Origin: Anaerococcus vaginalis
Lineage (GTDB): Bacteria; Bacillota; Clostridia; Tissierellales; Peptoniphilaceae
Direction of reading: 5' to 3'
Length of the DNA stretch: 64,000 nucleotides
Assembly (NCBI GenBank): GCA_018363915.1
Contig: JAGZMY010000002.1
Location: forward strand, 1-64,000
Shown: in pieces, positions 57,731-64,000 of the stretch
How positions within the stretch are numbered: the first letter of the stretch is position 1
How the letters are laid out: each line of letters opens with the position of its first letter
Notes under the pieces: generated by a model
Seen by the model: only the letters and a program-made list of their open reading frames with translations
Told to the model about the DNA's origin: nothing
Database searches by the model: none
Translations under genes and position numbers: made by a program

Positions 57731-57839
57731 TAAAAAGACAGTAGTTCCGACCTACTGTCTTTTTTTGTGGTGATTCCACATTGTTAACCTCAATTCCTTG
57801 AATAAATCAAGGGTTTTTTGACAAGAGTTTTCTTCTCTT
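57731..57839 (-). ncRNA. Antisense antitoxin RNA, unit 2
   Basis: TTGAAA (57873-57868), 16 bp, TATAAT (57851-57846). The tag TTGTTAACCTCAAT at about 57781-57794 is identical to the unit 2 toxin start region (57637-57650), so the RNA can pair with it exactly, and not with the other units. Confidence 0.75.
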
Positions 57840-57949
57840 ACCTAAATTATATCACAAAGGACTTCTTTTTCAAGGTTGATGATTTTCATTTATTTATTAT
57901 GATATAATATTTTTGCCTATTACTTAATAGGTGAAAGGTGGTGATTGGA

Positions 57950-58042
57950 TTGATCACGTCCCTCATGGAAAATTTTATTTTTCCCTTGTTGGTTGGTTTG
58001 ATATTATTTTTTGTAAAAAAATATTATTCCGAAAACAAGTAA
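57950..58042 (+). CDS. Fst-like type I toxin peptide, unit 3
   Basis: TTG start after GGTGAT; 30 residues beginning LITSLMENFIFPLLVGLI, ending FVKKYYSENK. Promoter -10 TATAAT at 57903-57908; terminator at 58050-58072. Confidence 0.8.
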   Translation: MITSLMENFIFPLLVGLILFFVKKYYSENK

Positions 58043-58043
58043 A

Positions 58044-58154
58044 TAAAAAGACAGTAGTTACGACCTACTGTCTTTTTTTGTGGTGATTCCACATTTATCA
58101 CGTCCCATTCCTTGAAATTAATCAAGGGTTTTTTGACAAGAGTTTTCTTCTCTT
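58044..58154 (-). ncRNA. Antisense antitoxin RNA, unit 3
   Basis: TTGAAA (58188-58183), 16 bp, TATAAT (58166-58161). The tag ATCACGTCCC is the same as in the unit 3 toxin start region and differs by one base from unit 1, so cross-control of unit 1 is possible. Confidence 0.75.
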
Positions 58155-58264
58155 ACCTAAATTATATCACAAAAGACTTGTTTTTCAAGGTTAAGGAATT
58201 TCATTTATTTATTGTGATATAATAATTTTGCCTATTACTTAATAGGTGGAAGGCGGTGATAAGT

Positions 58265-58357
58265 TTGTTCGCCATAATATTGGAAAATTTTATTTTCCCC
58301 TTGTTGGTTGGTTTGATTTTATTTTTTGTAAAAAAATATTATTACAAAAACAAGTGA
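58265..58357 (+). CDS. Fst-like type I toxin peptide, unit 4
   Basis: TTG start; ribosome site GGCGGTGAT; 30 residues beginning LFAIILENFIFPLLVGLI, ending FVKKYYYKNK with a TGA stop instead of TAA. Promoter -10 TATAAT at 58218-58223; terminator at 58366-58388. The most diverged unit, both in leader and tail. Confidence 0.8.
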   Translation: MFAIILENFIFPLLVGLILFFVKKYYYKNK

Positions 58358-58359
58358 AA

Positions 58360-58462
58360 GAAAAAGACAGTAGTTCGCACCTACTGTCTTTTTTTGGCGG
58401 TTGCCATGTTTGTTCACCATAATACCTTGAATAAATCAAGGATTTGTAAGAGTTTTTCTCTT
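58360..58462 (-). ncRNA. Antisense antitoxin RNA, unit 4
   Basis: TTGAAA (58496-58491), 16 bp, TATAAT (58474-58469). Here the shared GTGGTGATT has become GGCGGTTGCC and the tag reads TTTGTTCACCATAAT, following the changed leader (GGCGGTGATAAGTTTGTTCG) of its own toxin. Confidence 0.75.
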
Positions 58463-58500
58463 AATGAGATTATATCACAAAAGCCTATTTTTTCAAGATT

Positions 58501-58855
58501 TCAAAATATATTTGATTGAGAATAGGGACTTTTTCGCCTTAAAATCTTGCAATCTCAAAACTTATATAATTTCACAAGTAATATTATATTATAATTATAT
58601 TAATAAAAAGTAGGTATATAGAATTATTATATAACTAATTATCTTATAATCAGAAATTTTAAAATCAATGAATCGAATCAAATTTCTTACCGCTCCTTAC
58701 CATTTATTGAAATCTCAACATTGTATAACAATAAAAAAGTAAAAAATACAATATTTTTTTAATTTCAAAACTTTTTCTTAACTTTTCTTACCACTTATTT
58801 AATTGTAGATTTCTCTTTTTAATTATTTTATATCATAAATGTCAACATCGTTTTG
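58501..58855. other. AT-rich intergenic stretch
   Basis: Very AT-rich (for example 58560-58640); TTTCTTACC recurs at about 58682 and 58788 (CTTTTCTTACCA). No gene, terminator or recognised repeat was seen. Confidence 0.5.
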
Positions 58856-59392
58856 CTATTCATATTCATAAGAACGTTCAATTCCTTTCATATAAACATC
58901 TCTATTTTCTGTATCTTCTGTCAGAGCGTTTTTAATTAAATGCTTTAATTCTAAGGCATTTACAGGGGATCTTTCCATAGCCTGTAAATAAGGCATTTTA
59001 TCTATTTTTTGCCAATCTACACACTTTTTAAGATTTTTTTTAAGTATTAAATCTAGCCAAATCCTTGTTGCTCTGCCATTTCCATCTCTAAACGGGTGTG
59101 CAACATTCATTTCCACGTATTTTTCAATAATTTCGCTAAATTCATTTTCTGGCATGTCTTCTATTATTTTTAGATTTTCTTCCAAAAATAACAAAGGAGC
59201 AAATCTAAAATTACCTTTAGCCAAATTCACGCTTCTTATTTTACCAGCAAAGCTAAACACATCTTGGAAAATATATTTGTGTATTTGCTGCAAACCTTTA
59301 AAATTCCCTACTTCAAATTCCTTTATAATACCTTTATCCCAAAGCTCTACAGCTCTTTTTTTACTTAAATATTCTTCTTTTTTTGTCCCCAT
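58856..59392 (-). CDS. Fic-domain AMPylator-like protein, class III
   Basis: 178 residues. The catalytic loop HPFRDGNGR (99-107) is the intact Fic motif, with the Glu/Asp and the final Arg in place; such enzymes move AMP from ATP to target proteins. The C-terminus ends ERSYEYE: SYEYE matches the start of the class III inhibitory helix motif (S/T)xxxE(G/N), with the inhibitory Glu as the very last residue, so the protein is shorter than class III relatives by the Gly/Asn and a short tail. Its ATG overlaps the stop of a small upstream frame by 1 nt. Targets are unknown; members act in growth arrest or regulation. Confidence 0.88.
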   Translation of the reverse strand: MGTKKEEYLSKKRAVELWDKGIIKEFEVGNFKGLQQIHKYIFQDVFSFAGKIRSVNLAKGNFRFAPLLFLEENLKIIEDMPENEFSEIIEKYVEMNVAHPFRDGNGRATRIWLDLILKKNLKKCVDWQKIDKMPYLQAMERSPVNALELKHLIKNALTEDTENRDVYMKGIERSYEYE

Positions 59393-59519
59393 TATTCATC
59401 CTTTTCTTTTTCTTCCAGAATTTTTGCAAATCTTTTTCCCCTGGCTTTTTCTATCAAAAAATTGATTTTCTTTTTGTAAACAAAAATATTCAACTGTATT
59501 AATACTTTTTTGTTTTCAT
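59392..59519 (-). pseudogene. Small frame coupled to fic, apparently frameshifted
   Basis: ATG at 59519 has a strong AGGTGGT site (59529-59523) but stops after six codons (MKTKKY). One base added in the following A-run (CAAAAAAG) would open a frame of 42 residues that ends exactly at the fic start (TAATG), with a tail KARGKRFAKILEEKEKDE. The precise overlap suggests a real cotranslated partner that is now broken, switched by slippage, or translated from an internal TTG. The family is not recognised. Confidence 0.4.
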
Positions 59520-59583
59520 ATTACCACCTATAATAAGATACTAATATTTTAAATTTATTATAATTACTATACGCTTATTAAAA

Positions 59584-60105
59584 TTATTTTTCTTTTGAAT
59601 TTAAAATATTTACCTGACAAGACTTCATGGCTTCTAGGGCTATTTTGTGATTTTTTTCGTTTGTTGCCTTGCACAAATCTTCTATTACTGTTACTTCTGT
59701 ATTTAATAGGGTGTTTTTTATGAGTATGGCATTTGAAAGTACACAAATATCTGTACAAATTCCTACCATATAAATATTTTCGATTTTTTCTTTTTCATTT
59801 AATTTCTTTAAATATTCTACAAGTTCATAAGAACCAAATGATGGTTTGTCAATTATTTTGTGATTTTTTGTATCAATTTTTATTTGCCAACCTTTTGAAT
59901 TTTTTATGCAATGTTTTATTGGCAAATGACTTCCTTCTAGGCTTTCTAAATAATTTTCATCGTGTGTATCTCTTGTAAAAATTACTTCTCCATCAAAATT
60001 TTCTACTAAATTTTCTATAGGTTTTACAATATTATCATTGCCTTTGTTTCCTAGCGCTCCATCTATAAAATCATTTTGCAAATCAATTACTAATAATACG
60101 TCCAT
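59584..60105 (-). CDS. Nicotinamidase-like cysteine hydrolase (isochorismatase family)
   Basis: 173 residues. The triad is readable: D8 (VIDLQNDF), K87 (IIDKPSFGS) and C121 (VGICTDICVLSNA). TRDTHDENYLESLEGSHLP includes metal-ligand positions found in PncA. Nicotinamide to nicotinate for NAD salvage is the likely reaction, but other amide hydrolases share this fold. Single gene. Confidence 0.87.
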   Translation of the reverse strand: MDVLLVIDLQNDFIDGALGNKGNDNIVKPIENLVENFDGEVIFTRDTHDENYLESLEGSHLPIKHCIKNSKGWQIKIDTKNHKIIDKPSFGSYELVEYLKKLNEKEKIENIYMVGICTDICVLSNAILIKNTLLNTEVTVIEDLCKATNEKNHKIALEAMKSCQVNILNSKEK

Positions 60106-60180
60106 ACTTTCTCCTTTTTAGTATTTTTATTAGTATATAACTTATAATTTTTTAAATCAACATAGAAATTTTTAAAAAAA

Positions 60181-60206
60181 TAAACTTAGGTTTTATCCTA
60201 AGTTTA
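60181..60206 (-). terminator. Terminator of the HIBCH-like gene
   Basis: Perfect 10 bp stem TAAACTTAGG / CCTAAGTTTA with a 6 nt loop, overlapping the gene's TAA, followed by a T-run on the minus strand. Confidence 0.85.
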
Positions 60207-61259
60207 TCTTTCTTTATATAATTTTTCTATTCCTAGCAAGTCTTTTATTTTTTCTACTGAAACTTGATCTAGTGATTTTTCTTTCCAATTTGCACTTTCT
60301 TTGTCTATTATTAATGACCTTATTCCTTCTTTCATGGTTCCTGTTTTTCTTGCGTATTTTAAAATTTTTAGGTCAAGGTCAAAAACTTGGTCTTTAGTTA
60401 GGTTTTTGCAAATAAAATATTTTTCAAATTGTAAAAAAAGCATAAAAAGATTTCTTTCTTTTAAATTTTCCAAGGTTTTTTTGGCAAAATCATCATCTTT
60501 ATTTTCTTCTAAACTTTTTAAAATTTCTTCTATGCTTGAATGGGAAAAGTATTTTTCTATTTTTTCTTTATTTTTTGAAATTTTTGAATTGCTATCTTGG
60601 ACCTTATATTTTTGTGTTTGTTTTTTTAATTCTTCTATTAATTTTTCTCCATCATATTTTTTTGATAGGGAAAATAAAATATTTAAAACTTTCTCATAAT
60701 CTTTTGATTTTACATAAATATCTGCCAAATCATATTTTATTAAATCAGATGATGATAAACTTTCGCCACAAAGACCTAGATATTGTCCAAGAGCTTGGGG
60801 AAGTTTTGAAATATGTTTGCAAACTCCAACGTCTGGCACAAAACCTAATCTTGTTTCTGGCATAGCCCAATTTACGCTCTCATCTGCAATTATAAAATCT
60901 GAATTTACGGTAAGTCCTATTCCTCCACCCATAACTATGCCAAAATAGTGGCTTATAATTGGTTTTTTGTAATCTTTTACGTACCTATCTAAAACAAATT
61001 CTTCTTCATAAAATTCGTCTTTGTTTTTGCACTTATCATTTAAAAGGTAATCGTAATAAATTGCTTTTAAATCTCCGCCTGCACAAAATCCTTTTTGGCA
61101 AAGTGAATCAAATAAAATCGCCTTTATTTTTTTGTCATCTTCCCATTTTTTCAAAATCTTTTCTATATCTTTTACCATTTCCATATTCAAGGAATTGATT
61201 ATTTCTGGTCTATCAAGGTAAATAATACCTACATTTTCTATAATTTTTTCTATTATCAT
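60204..61259 (-). CDS. Enoyl-CoA hydratase/isomerase family, 3-hydroxyisobutyryl-CoA hydrolase-like
   Basis: 351 residues, the long ECH_2 form of the crotonase family. The oxyanion-hole loops are FCAGGDLKAIY (about 58-68) and GIVMGGGIGLTVNSDF (about 106-121), then the ETRLGFVPDVG block (about 135-145) that carries the HIBCH-type Glu and Asp. The C-terminal half is helical and Lys/Glu-rich as in HIBCH. The valine pathway is not otherwise visible, so another acyl-CoA may be the substrate. Confidence 0.85.
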   Translation of the reverse strand: MIIEKIIENVGIIYLDRPEIINSLNMEMVKDIEKILKKWEDDKKIKAILFDSLCQKGFCAGGDLKAIYYDYLLNDKCKNKDEFYEEEFVLDRYVKDYKKPIISHYFGIVMGGGIGLTVNSDFIIADESVNWAMPETRLGFVPDVGVCKHISKLPQALGQYLGLCGESLSSSDLIKYDLADIYVKSKDYEKVLNILFSLSKKYDGEKLIEELKKQTQKYKVQDSNSKISKNKEKIEKYFSHSSIEEILKSLEENKDDDFAKKTLENLKERNLFMLFLQFEKYFICKNLTKDQVFDLDLKILKYARKTGTMKEGIRSLIIDKESANWKEKSLDQVSVEKIKDLLGIEKLYKER

Positions 61260-61332
61260 TTTAATCTCCTATAATTAGGATATTTTTAAAATGAAAAATG
61301 TCAAGAAATTTATACATTAAATATTTTACAAA

Positions 61333-62148
61333 TTATTCAGTCCCTAAGGCTTTTAATGTGTCCCCGTGAAGTTTTTCTTTGATATTTTTATCTTCTTTTA
61401 CAAAATATGAATATAAAATATCAACCATAATAGAAATTGGAAATTGTGGGCTTATTGCATTTCCATAATCCAAATGTTTGAGCGATGGAACAAGGATTAC
61501 TTCATCGCAATAATCTTTATACAAATCTCTAACTTGTGAAGTTATAAGAACTGTTTTTGCATTTTTGTTGTGTGCTTGTGATAAAAAAAGCAAAACTTCG
61601 CTTGTATTGCCACTAATACTAAGTCCAAAAATTAGAGAATCTTCATCGTGAAAAGCTCCTCTCATTTTCATTTGATCAGAATCTGTTATGGAATCTATAT
61701 TTACTCCAATTCTCATAAATCTAAGTTCCATTTCGTTTGCCGCAAGTCCTGATGAGCCTTTTCCGCAAGCTACAACTCTGTGGGCCTTGCTTATATATTT
61801 TATTACTTTTTTGATTTGACTTTCATCGATTAGGCTGTAGGTTTTGTTCAATAATTCTTGGTAAGTATTTAAAACTTGGCTTACATTTCCATTTATATCT
61901 TCATTTTTTTCTACAAAATCTTCTCCATATTGGTAAACAAATTCTCTGTAGCCTCTAAATCCACATTTTTGTGCAAATCTTGAAAGGGAGGCTTGAGATA
62001 CAAATAATTTTTCTGCTATGGTTTTGCTAGAAAAATCTTCTCTTTTGTTATTGTGAATGAAAAAATCTGCTATATTTTTTTCAACTTCTGTAAAATTTTC
62101 GTAATTTGATTCTATTATTTCTACAACGGATTTATTATAATAGTCCAA
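61333..62148 (-). CDS. MurR/RpiR-family transcriptional regulator
   Basis: 271 residues: an N-terminal helix-turn-helix (about 1-75; SSKTIAEKLFVSQASLSRFAQKCGFRGYREF) and a C-terminal SIS sugar-phosphate-binding domain (about 115-255; VACGKGSSGLAANE, GLSISGNTSEVLLF). It lies 9 nt after the ROK kinase gene and most likely controls this amino-sugar/sialate locus by sensing a phosphosugar. Confidence 0.93.
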   Translation of the reverse strand: MDYYNKSVVEIIESNYENFTEVEKNIADFFIHNNKREDFSSKTIAEKLFVSQASLSRFAQKCGFRGYREFVYQYGEDFVEKNEDINGNVSQVLNTYQELLNKTYSLIDESQIKKVIKYISKAHRVVACGKGSSGLAANEMELRFMRIGVNIDSITDSDQMKMRGAFHDEDSLIFGLSISGNTSEVLLFLSQAHNKNAKTVLITSQVRDLYKDYCDEVILVPSLKHLDYGNAISPQFPISIMVDILYSYFVKEDKNIKEKLHGDTLKALGTE

Positions 62149-62157
62149 AATATTCTC

Positions 62158-63057
62158 CTATTTTTCTTCTTCCAAATCTCTAAAATTATAATAAGCTCCC
62201 AAGATTCCTGCTTGGTTTTGGTGTTTGGCAAATTTTAAGGTCATATTGTCGAAAAACCTTTTTTCCAAATATAGGGAAATTTTTTCTTCAATTCTTTTTT
62301 TCAAATATTTTTCTTGCGCCATAATTCCACCGCCTAGTACGACTGTATCAGGATTTAACATATAAGATAAATTTGCAATTCCAAGTCCCAAAACATCACA
62401 CATTTCATCAATTGCTTTTATGCAAATTTCATCGCCTTTTTTTGCATTTTCAAAAACTTTTTTTCCATCCCAAGATGATATATCTTCATTTTTTTCTTTA
62501 GCAACTTTTTCAACCAAAGTTTTTGCTGAACCTAGATTTTCAAATTTATCATTTCTAATATTAATATATCCAACTTCAAAAGCTGAACCATTTGCCCCGT
62601 GGATTATTTTCCCATCAATAATTCCACATCCTCCAATTCCTGTTCCAATTGTAAGAGTAAGACAAACCGAGCTGTCCTTTGATGCTCCAGACTTGTATTC
62701 TGCATATCCTGCACAATTCACATCATTTTCAACCTGACAAGAAAGATCAAATTTTTCTTTGATTGCCTTTTTAAAATTTATTCCAATATAATTTGGTATT
62801 AAGTCTGATGCGTGATAAATTGAGCCGTTTTTCGTATCAACTACGCCTGCTGTTGAAATACAAACTCCCATTATTTGGTCATTTTGATTTTTCTTTATAA
62901 AATTTTCTACGATTTTTAATACTTCTTCTAGGATATGGTCTCCGCCTTTTTGGGCATTTGTTTCGATTTCATAATTTTCTAAAATATTTGCCTTATCATC
63001 AATTAGTCCATATTTTATAGCTGTTCCGCCAATATCTATGCTTATATATTTTTTCAT
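62158..63057 (-). CDS. ROK-family sugar kinase (N-acetylmannosamine kinase-like)
   Basis: 299 residues. ATP loop DIGGTAIKYGL (8-18), sugar-binding VENDVNCAGYAEY (about 103-115), TIGTGIGGCGIIDG (about 130-143), and EVGYI with the conserved Glu. The CxCGxxGCxE zinc site of most ROK kinases is replaced by FENLGSAKTLVEK, as in some NanK-like kinases. The YhcH, symporter and RpiR neighbours favour ManNAc; glucose or another hexose cannot be ruled out. Confidence 0.9.
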   Translation of the reverse strand: MKKYISIDIGGTAIKYGLIDDKANILENYEIETNAQKGGDHILEEVLKIVENFIKKNQNDQIMGVCISTAGVVDTKNGSIYHASDLIPNYIGINFKKAIKEKFDLSCQVENDVNCAGYAEYKSGASKDSSVCLTLTIGTGIGGCGIIDGKIIHGANGSAFEVGYINIRNDKFENLGSAKTLVEKVAKEKNEDISSWDGKKVFENAKKGDEICIKAIDEMCDVLGLGIANLSYMLNPDTVVLGGGIMAQEKYLKKRIEEKISLYLEKRFFDNMTLKFAKHQNQAGILGAYYNFRDLEEEK

Positions 63058-63078
63058 AATATCTCCTTTTAAAAAATA

Positions 63079-63106
63079 AGAGGCAAATGCTCATCACACT
63101 GCCTCT
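63079..63106 (-). terminator. Terminator after yhcH
   Basis: AGAGGCA / TGCCTCT with a 14 nt loop, followed on the minus strand by TATTTTTTAAAA. It lies between yhcH and the kinase gene, so it may only partly stop transcription within the locus. Confidence 0.65.
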
Positions 63107-63114
63107 ATTATATC

Positions 63115-63564
63115 CTATAATTTGATTTTAAAAATTGCTTTTTTAATTTTTTGCGGATTTTTAACTTTTATGGCTGTCATATGACCATCGTTAGGATAAC
63201 AAATTAGAAAATCTCCCTCAGTTAAAATTACTGATGAATTTTTTTCGCCTTCCATTGCTTGATAATCATCTTCTTTTTTATAAGAACCCAAGTCCATATT
63301 ATCGATAAAATTTAAATCAATTTGTTCACTTCCATCAAGCATAAGATGAAGGTCGAGATAATCTTTATGAGCTTCCCAAAATCTATTTTCAGGAGTAGTT
63401 GTTTCATATTCTACGATATTTACAAAAAGTTCTTCGCCTTTTATAGGATGAGTCCCTTTTTCCATTTTTTTCATATCATTATTTTTATAAAAATCAAAAC
63501 ATTCTTTAATTTTTTCACTTAGATATGAAAATTCATCTAGATTTTTTATATTTCCAAATATCAT
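63115..63564 (-). CDS. YhcH/YjgK/YiaL (NanQ-like) family protein
   Basis: 149 residues from the ATG at 63564, 6 nt after GGAG; a TTG 12 nt upstream lies in that ribosome site and is rejected. Cupin-like fold with the metal-site region ENRFWEAHKDYLDLHLMLDG (in part 70-90), EGDFLICYPNDGHM (His). The family assists sialic-acid breakdown; NanQ acts on the sialate anomer or ManNAc handling. It fits between the symporter and the kinase. Confidence 0.9.
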   Translation of the reverse strand: MIFGNIKNLDEFSYLSEKIKECFDFYKNNDMKKMEKGTHPIKGEELFVNIVEYETTTPENRFWEAHKDYLDLHLMLDGSEQIDLNFIDNMDLGSYKKEDDYQAMEGEKNSSVILTEGDFLICYPNDGHMTAIKVKNPQKIKKAIFKIKL

Positions 63565-63579
63565 TTCAAACTCCAAATC

Positions 63580-64000
63580 TTAATTATAAATTGTTGTATT
63601 TTTTGGTAGTGTAGTTTCTTTTCCCTTTACTTTATTGTAAATTACTGATGCAACAAGTCCTACTACCAAAGATACTACTATTGATATAATTGAATATGAC
63701 CAGAAAGAAATTTTTGCTGGATCTACGAAATATTTTATATAAATCATAACTCCACTTGCTGCAATAAAGGCTAGTGTTGCTCCAAATTTATTTGCAGTTT
63801 TTGTAAATGCTCCAAGGATAAATGTTCCTACAAGTATTCCCAAAACAAGTCCCATAAATCCATTAAACCATTCGTAAGCTGATTTTATATCTCCATTTGC
63901 CAAAATCATTGAAACTATTATTGCAAAAATTCCTACTATTAATGAAACTCTTTGACCGATTTTTGTTTGTTTTTCAAAACTCAAATCTTTATTTAAGCTT
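63580..64000 (-). CDS. Sodium:solute symporter, C-terminal part (5' end outside window)
   Basis: The frame is open to the window edge, so only the last ~139 residues are seen: four hydrophobic helices with GQRVSLIVGIFAIIVSMIL, GLVLGILVGTFILGAFTK and SIVVSLVVGLVASVIYNKVKG, typical of the end of SSS-family symporters. With yhcH and a ROK kinase next to it, uptake of sialic acid is the likely job. Confidence 0.85.
   Translation of the reverse strand, partial: SLNKDLSFEKQTKIGQRVSLIVGIFAIIVSMILANGDIKSAYEWFNGFMGLVLGILVGTFILGAFTKTANKFGATLAFIAASGVMIYIKYFVDPAKISFWSYSIISIVVSLVVGLVASVIYNKVKGKETTLPKNTTIYN

Larger units (their letters stand above)
57260..58500. repeat. Four tandem ~315 bp par-like type I toxin-antitoxin units
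   Basis: Each unit holds, on the plus strand, an extended -10 promoter (TGATATAAT), the palindrome CCTATTACTTAATAGG, a ribosome site GGTGAT, a TTG-started 30-codon toxin and the terminator GACAGTAG/CTACTGTC. On the minus strand a TTGAAA-16 bp-TATAAT promoter drives a ~110 nt RNA converging on the same terminator. Toxin starts are 313-317 bp apart. The arrangement is that of the par (Fst, RNA I/RNA II) systems of Gram-positive bacteria. Confidence 0.85.

Noticed and set aside
57260..58500. CRISPR or simple satellite array
   Set aside because: Unit length is ~315 bp with promoters, terminator and a conserved peptide; no short repeat/spacer pattern.
58910..58930. TEDTEN in the Fic protein as the inhibitory motif
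   Set aside because: It fits the loose (S/T)xxxE(G/N) pattern, but SYEYE at the extreme C-terminus is in the usual class III place.
63565..63576. TTG start for the YhcH protein
   Set aside because: The codon lies in the ribosome site of the ATG at 63564.

Overview
The window is AT-rich DNA (roughly 30% GC by eye) from a low-GC Gram-positive bacterium. Strong AGGAGG-type ribosome sites, consensus sigma-A promoters, T-box and TPP leaders, a YSIRK-type surface protein, type III glutamine synthetase and partial TCA/thiazole gene sets all fit an anaerobic Firmicute. A Peptoniphilaceae coccus such as Anaerococcus is my best guess, but this is inference; no rRNA or other marker gene is present.

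Layout. 1-4024: 5' part of a YSIRK/Rib-type surface adhesin (minus). 4846-9639: uvrB-uvrA. 9860-11707: an unusual P-type ATPase that has lost several catalytic signature residues. 11737-14857: membrane protein, small acetyltransferase, MFS transporter, HD hydrolase. 14943-21529: a nitrogen block with glutaminase, glutamine synthetase III and glutamate dehydrogenase, plus an NlpC/P60 cell-wall enzyme. 21682-23460: DUF1002 protein and an Mrp-type ATPase lacking its CxxC. 23637-26315: a T-box (specifier reads as Lys) controlling a fused binding-protein/permease and its ATPase. 27272-32227: TPP riboswitch plus thiSFGHWME. 32236-36510: acn-icd-cit, the oxidative TCA branch to 2-oxoglutarate. 36926-40415: proBA and proC. 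41380-42555: Fe-alcohol dehydrogenase. 42710-55792: a 4360-residue multi-SpaA-domain surface protein. 56137-57108: lipoprotein esterase. 57260-58500: four tandem copies of a par-like type I toxin-antitoxin module. 58856-60105: class III Fic protein and a nicotinamidase-like hydrolase. 60204-64000: HIBCH-like hydrolase, RpiR regulator, ROK kinase, YhcH and the end of a sodium:solute symporter, which looks like a sialic-acid or amino-sugar locus.

The metabolic genes interlock: acn-icd-cit makes 2-oxoglutarate, glutamate dehydrogenase, glutaminase and GSIII interconvert glutamate and glutamine, and proBAC uses glutamate for proline.

The intergenic DNA is unusually rich. (1) Three 170-171 bp palindromic elements each sit at a Rho-independent terminator whose hairpin is duplicated on both sides, as if the terminator hairpin were the target site. 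(2) A related GAGATCTC repeat family forms an array at 40.5-41.3 kb and scattered fragments. (3) Two ~0.6 kb composite palindromic elements rich in G/C runs share a 280 bp core. (4) The four toxin-antitoxin units carry unit-specific complementary tags, suggesting separate antitoxin specificities. These four observations, with the degenerate P-type ATPase, are the parts most worth checking.
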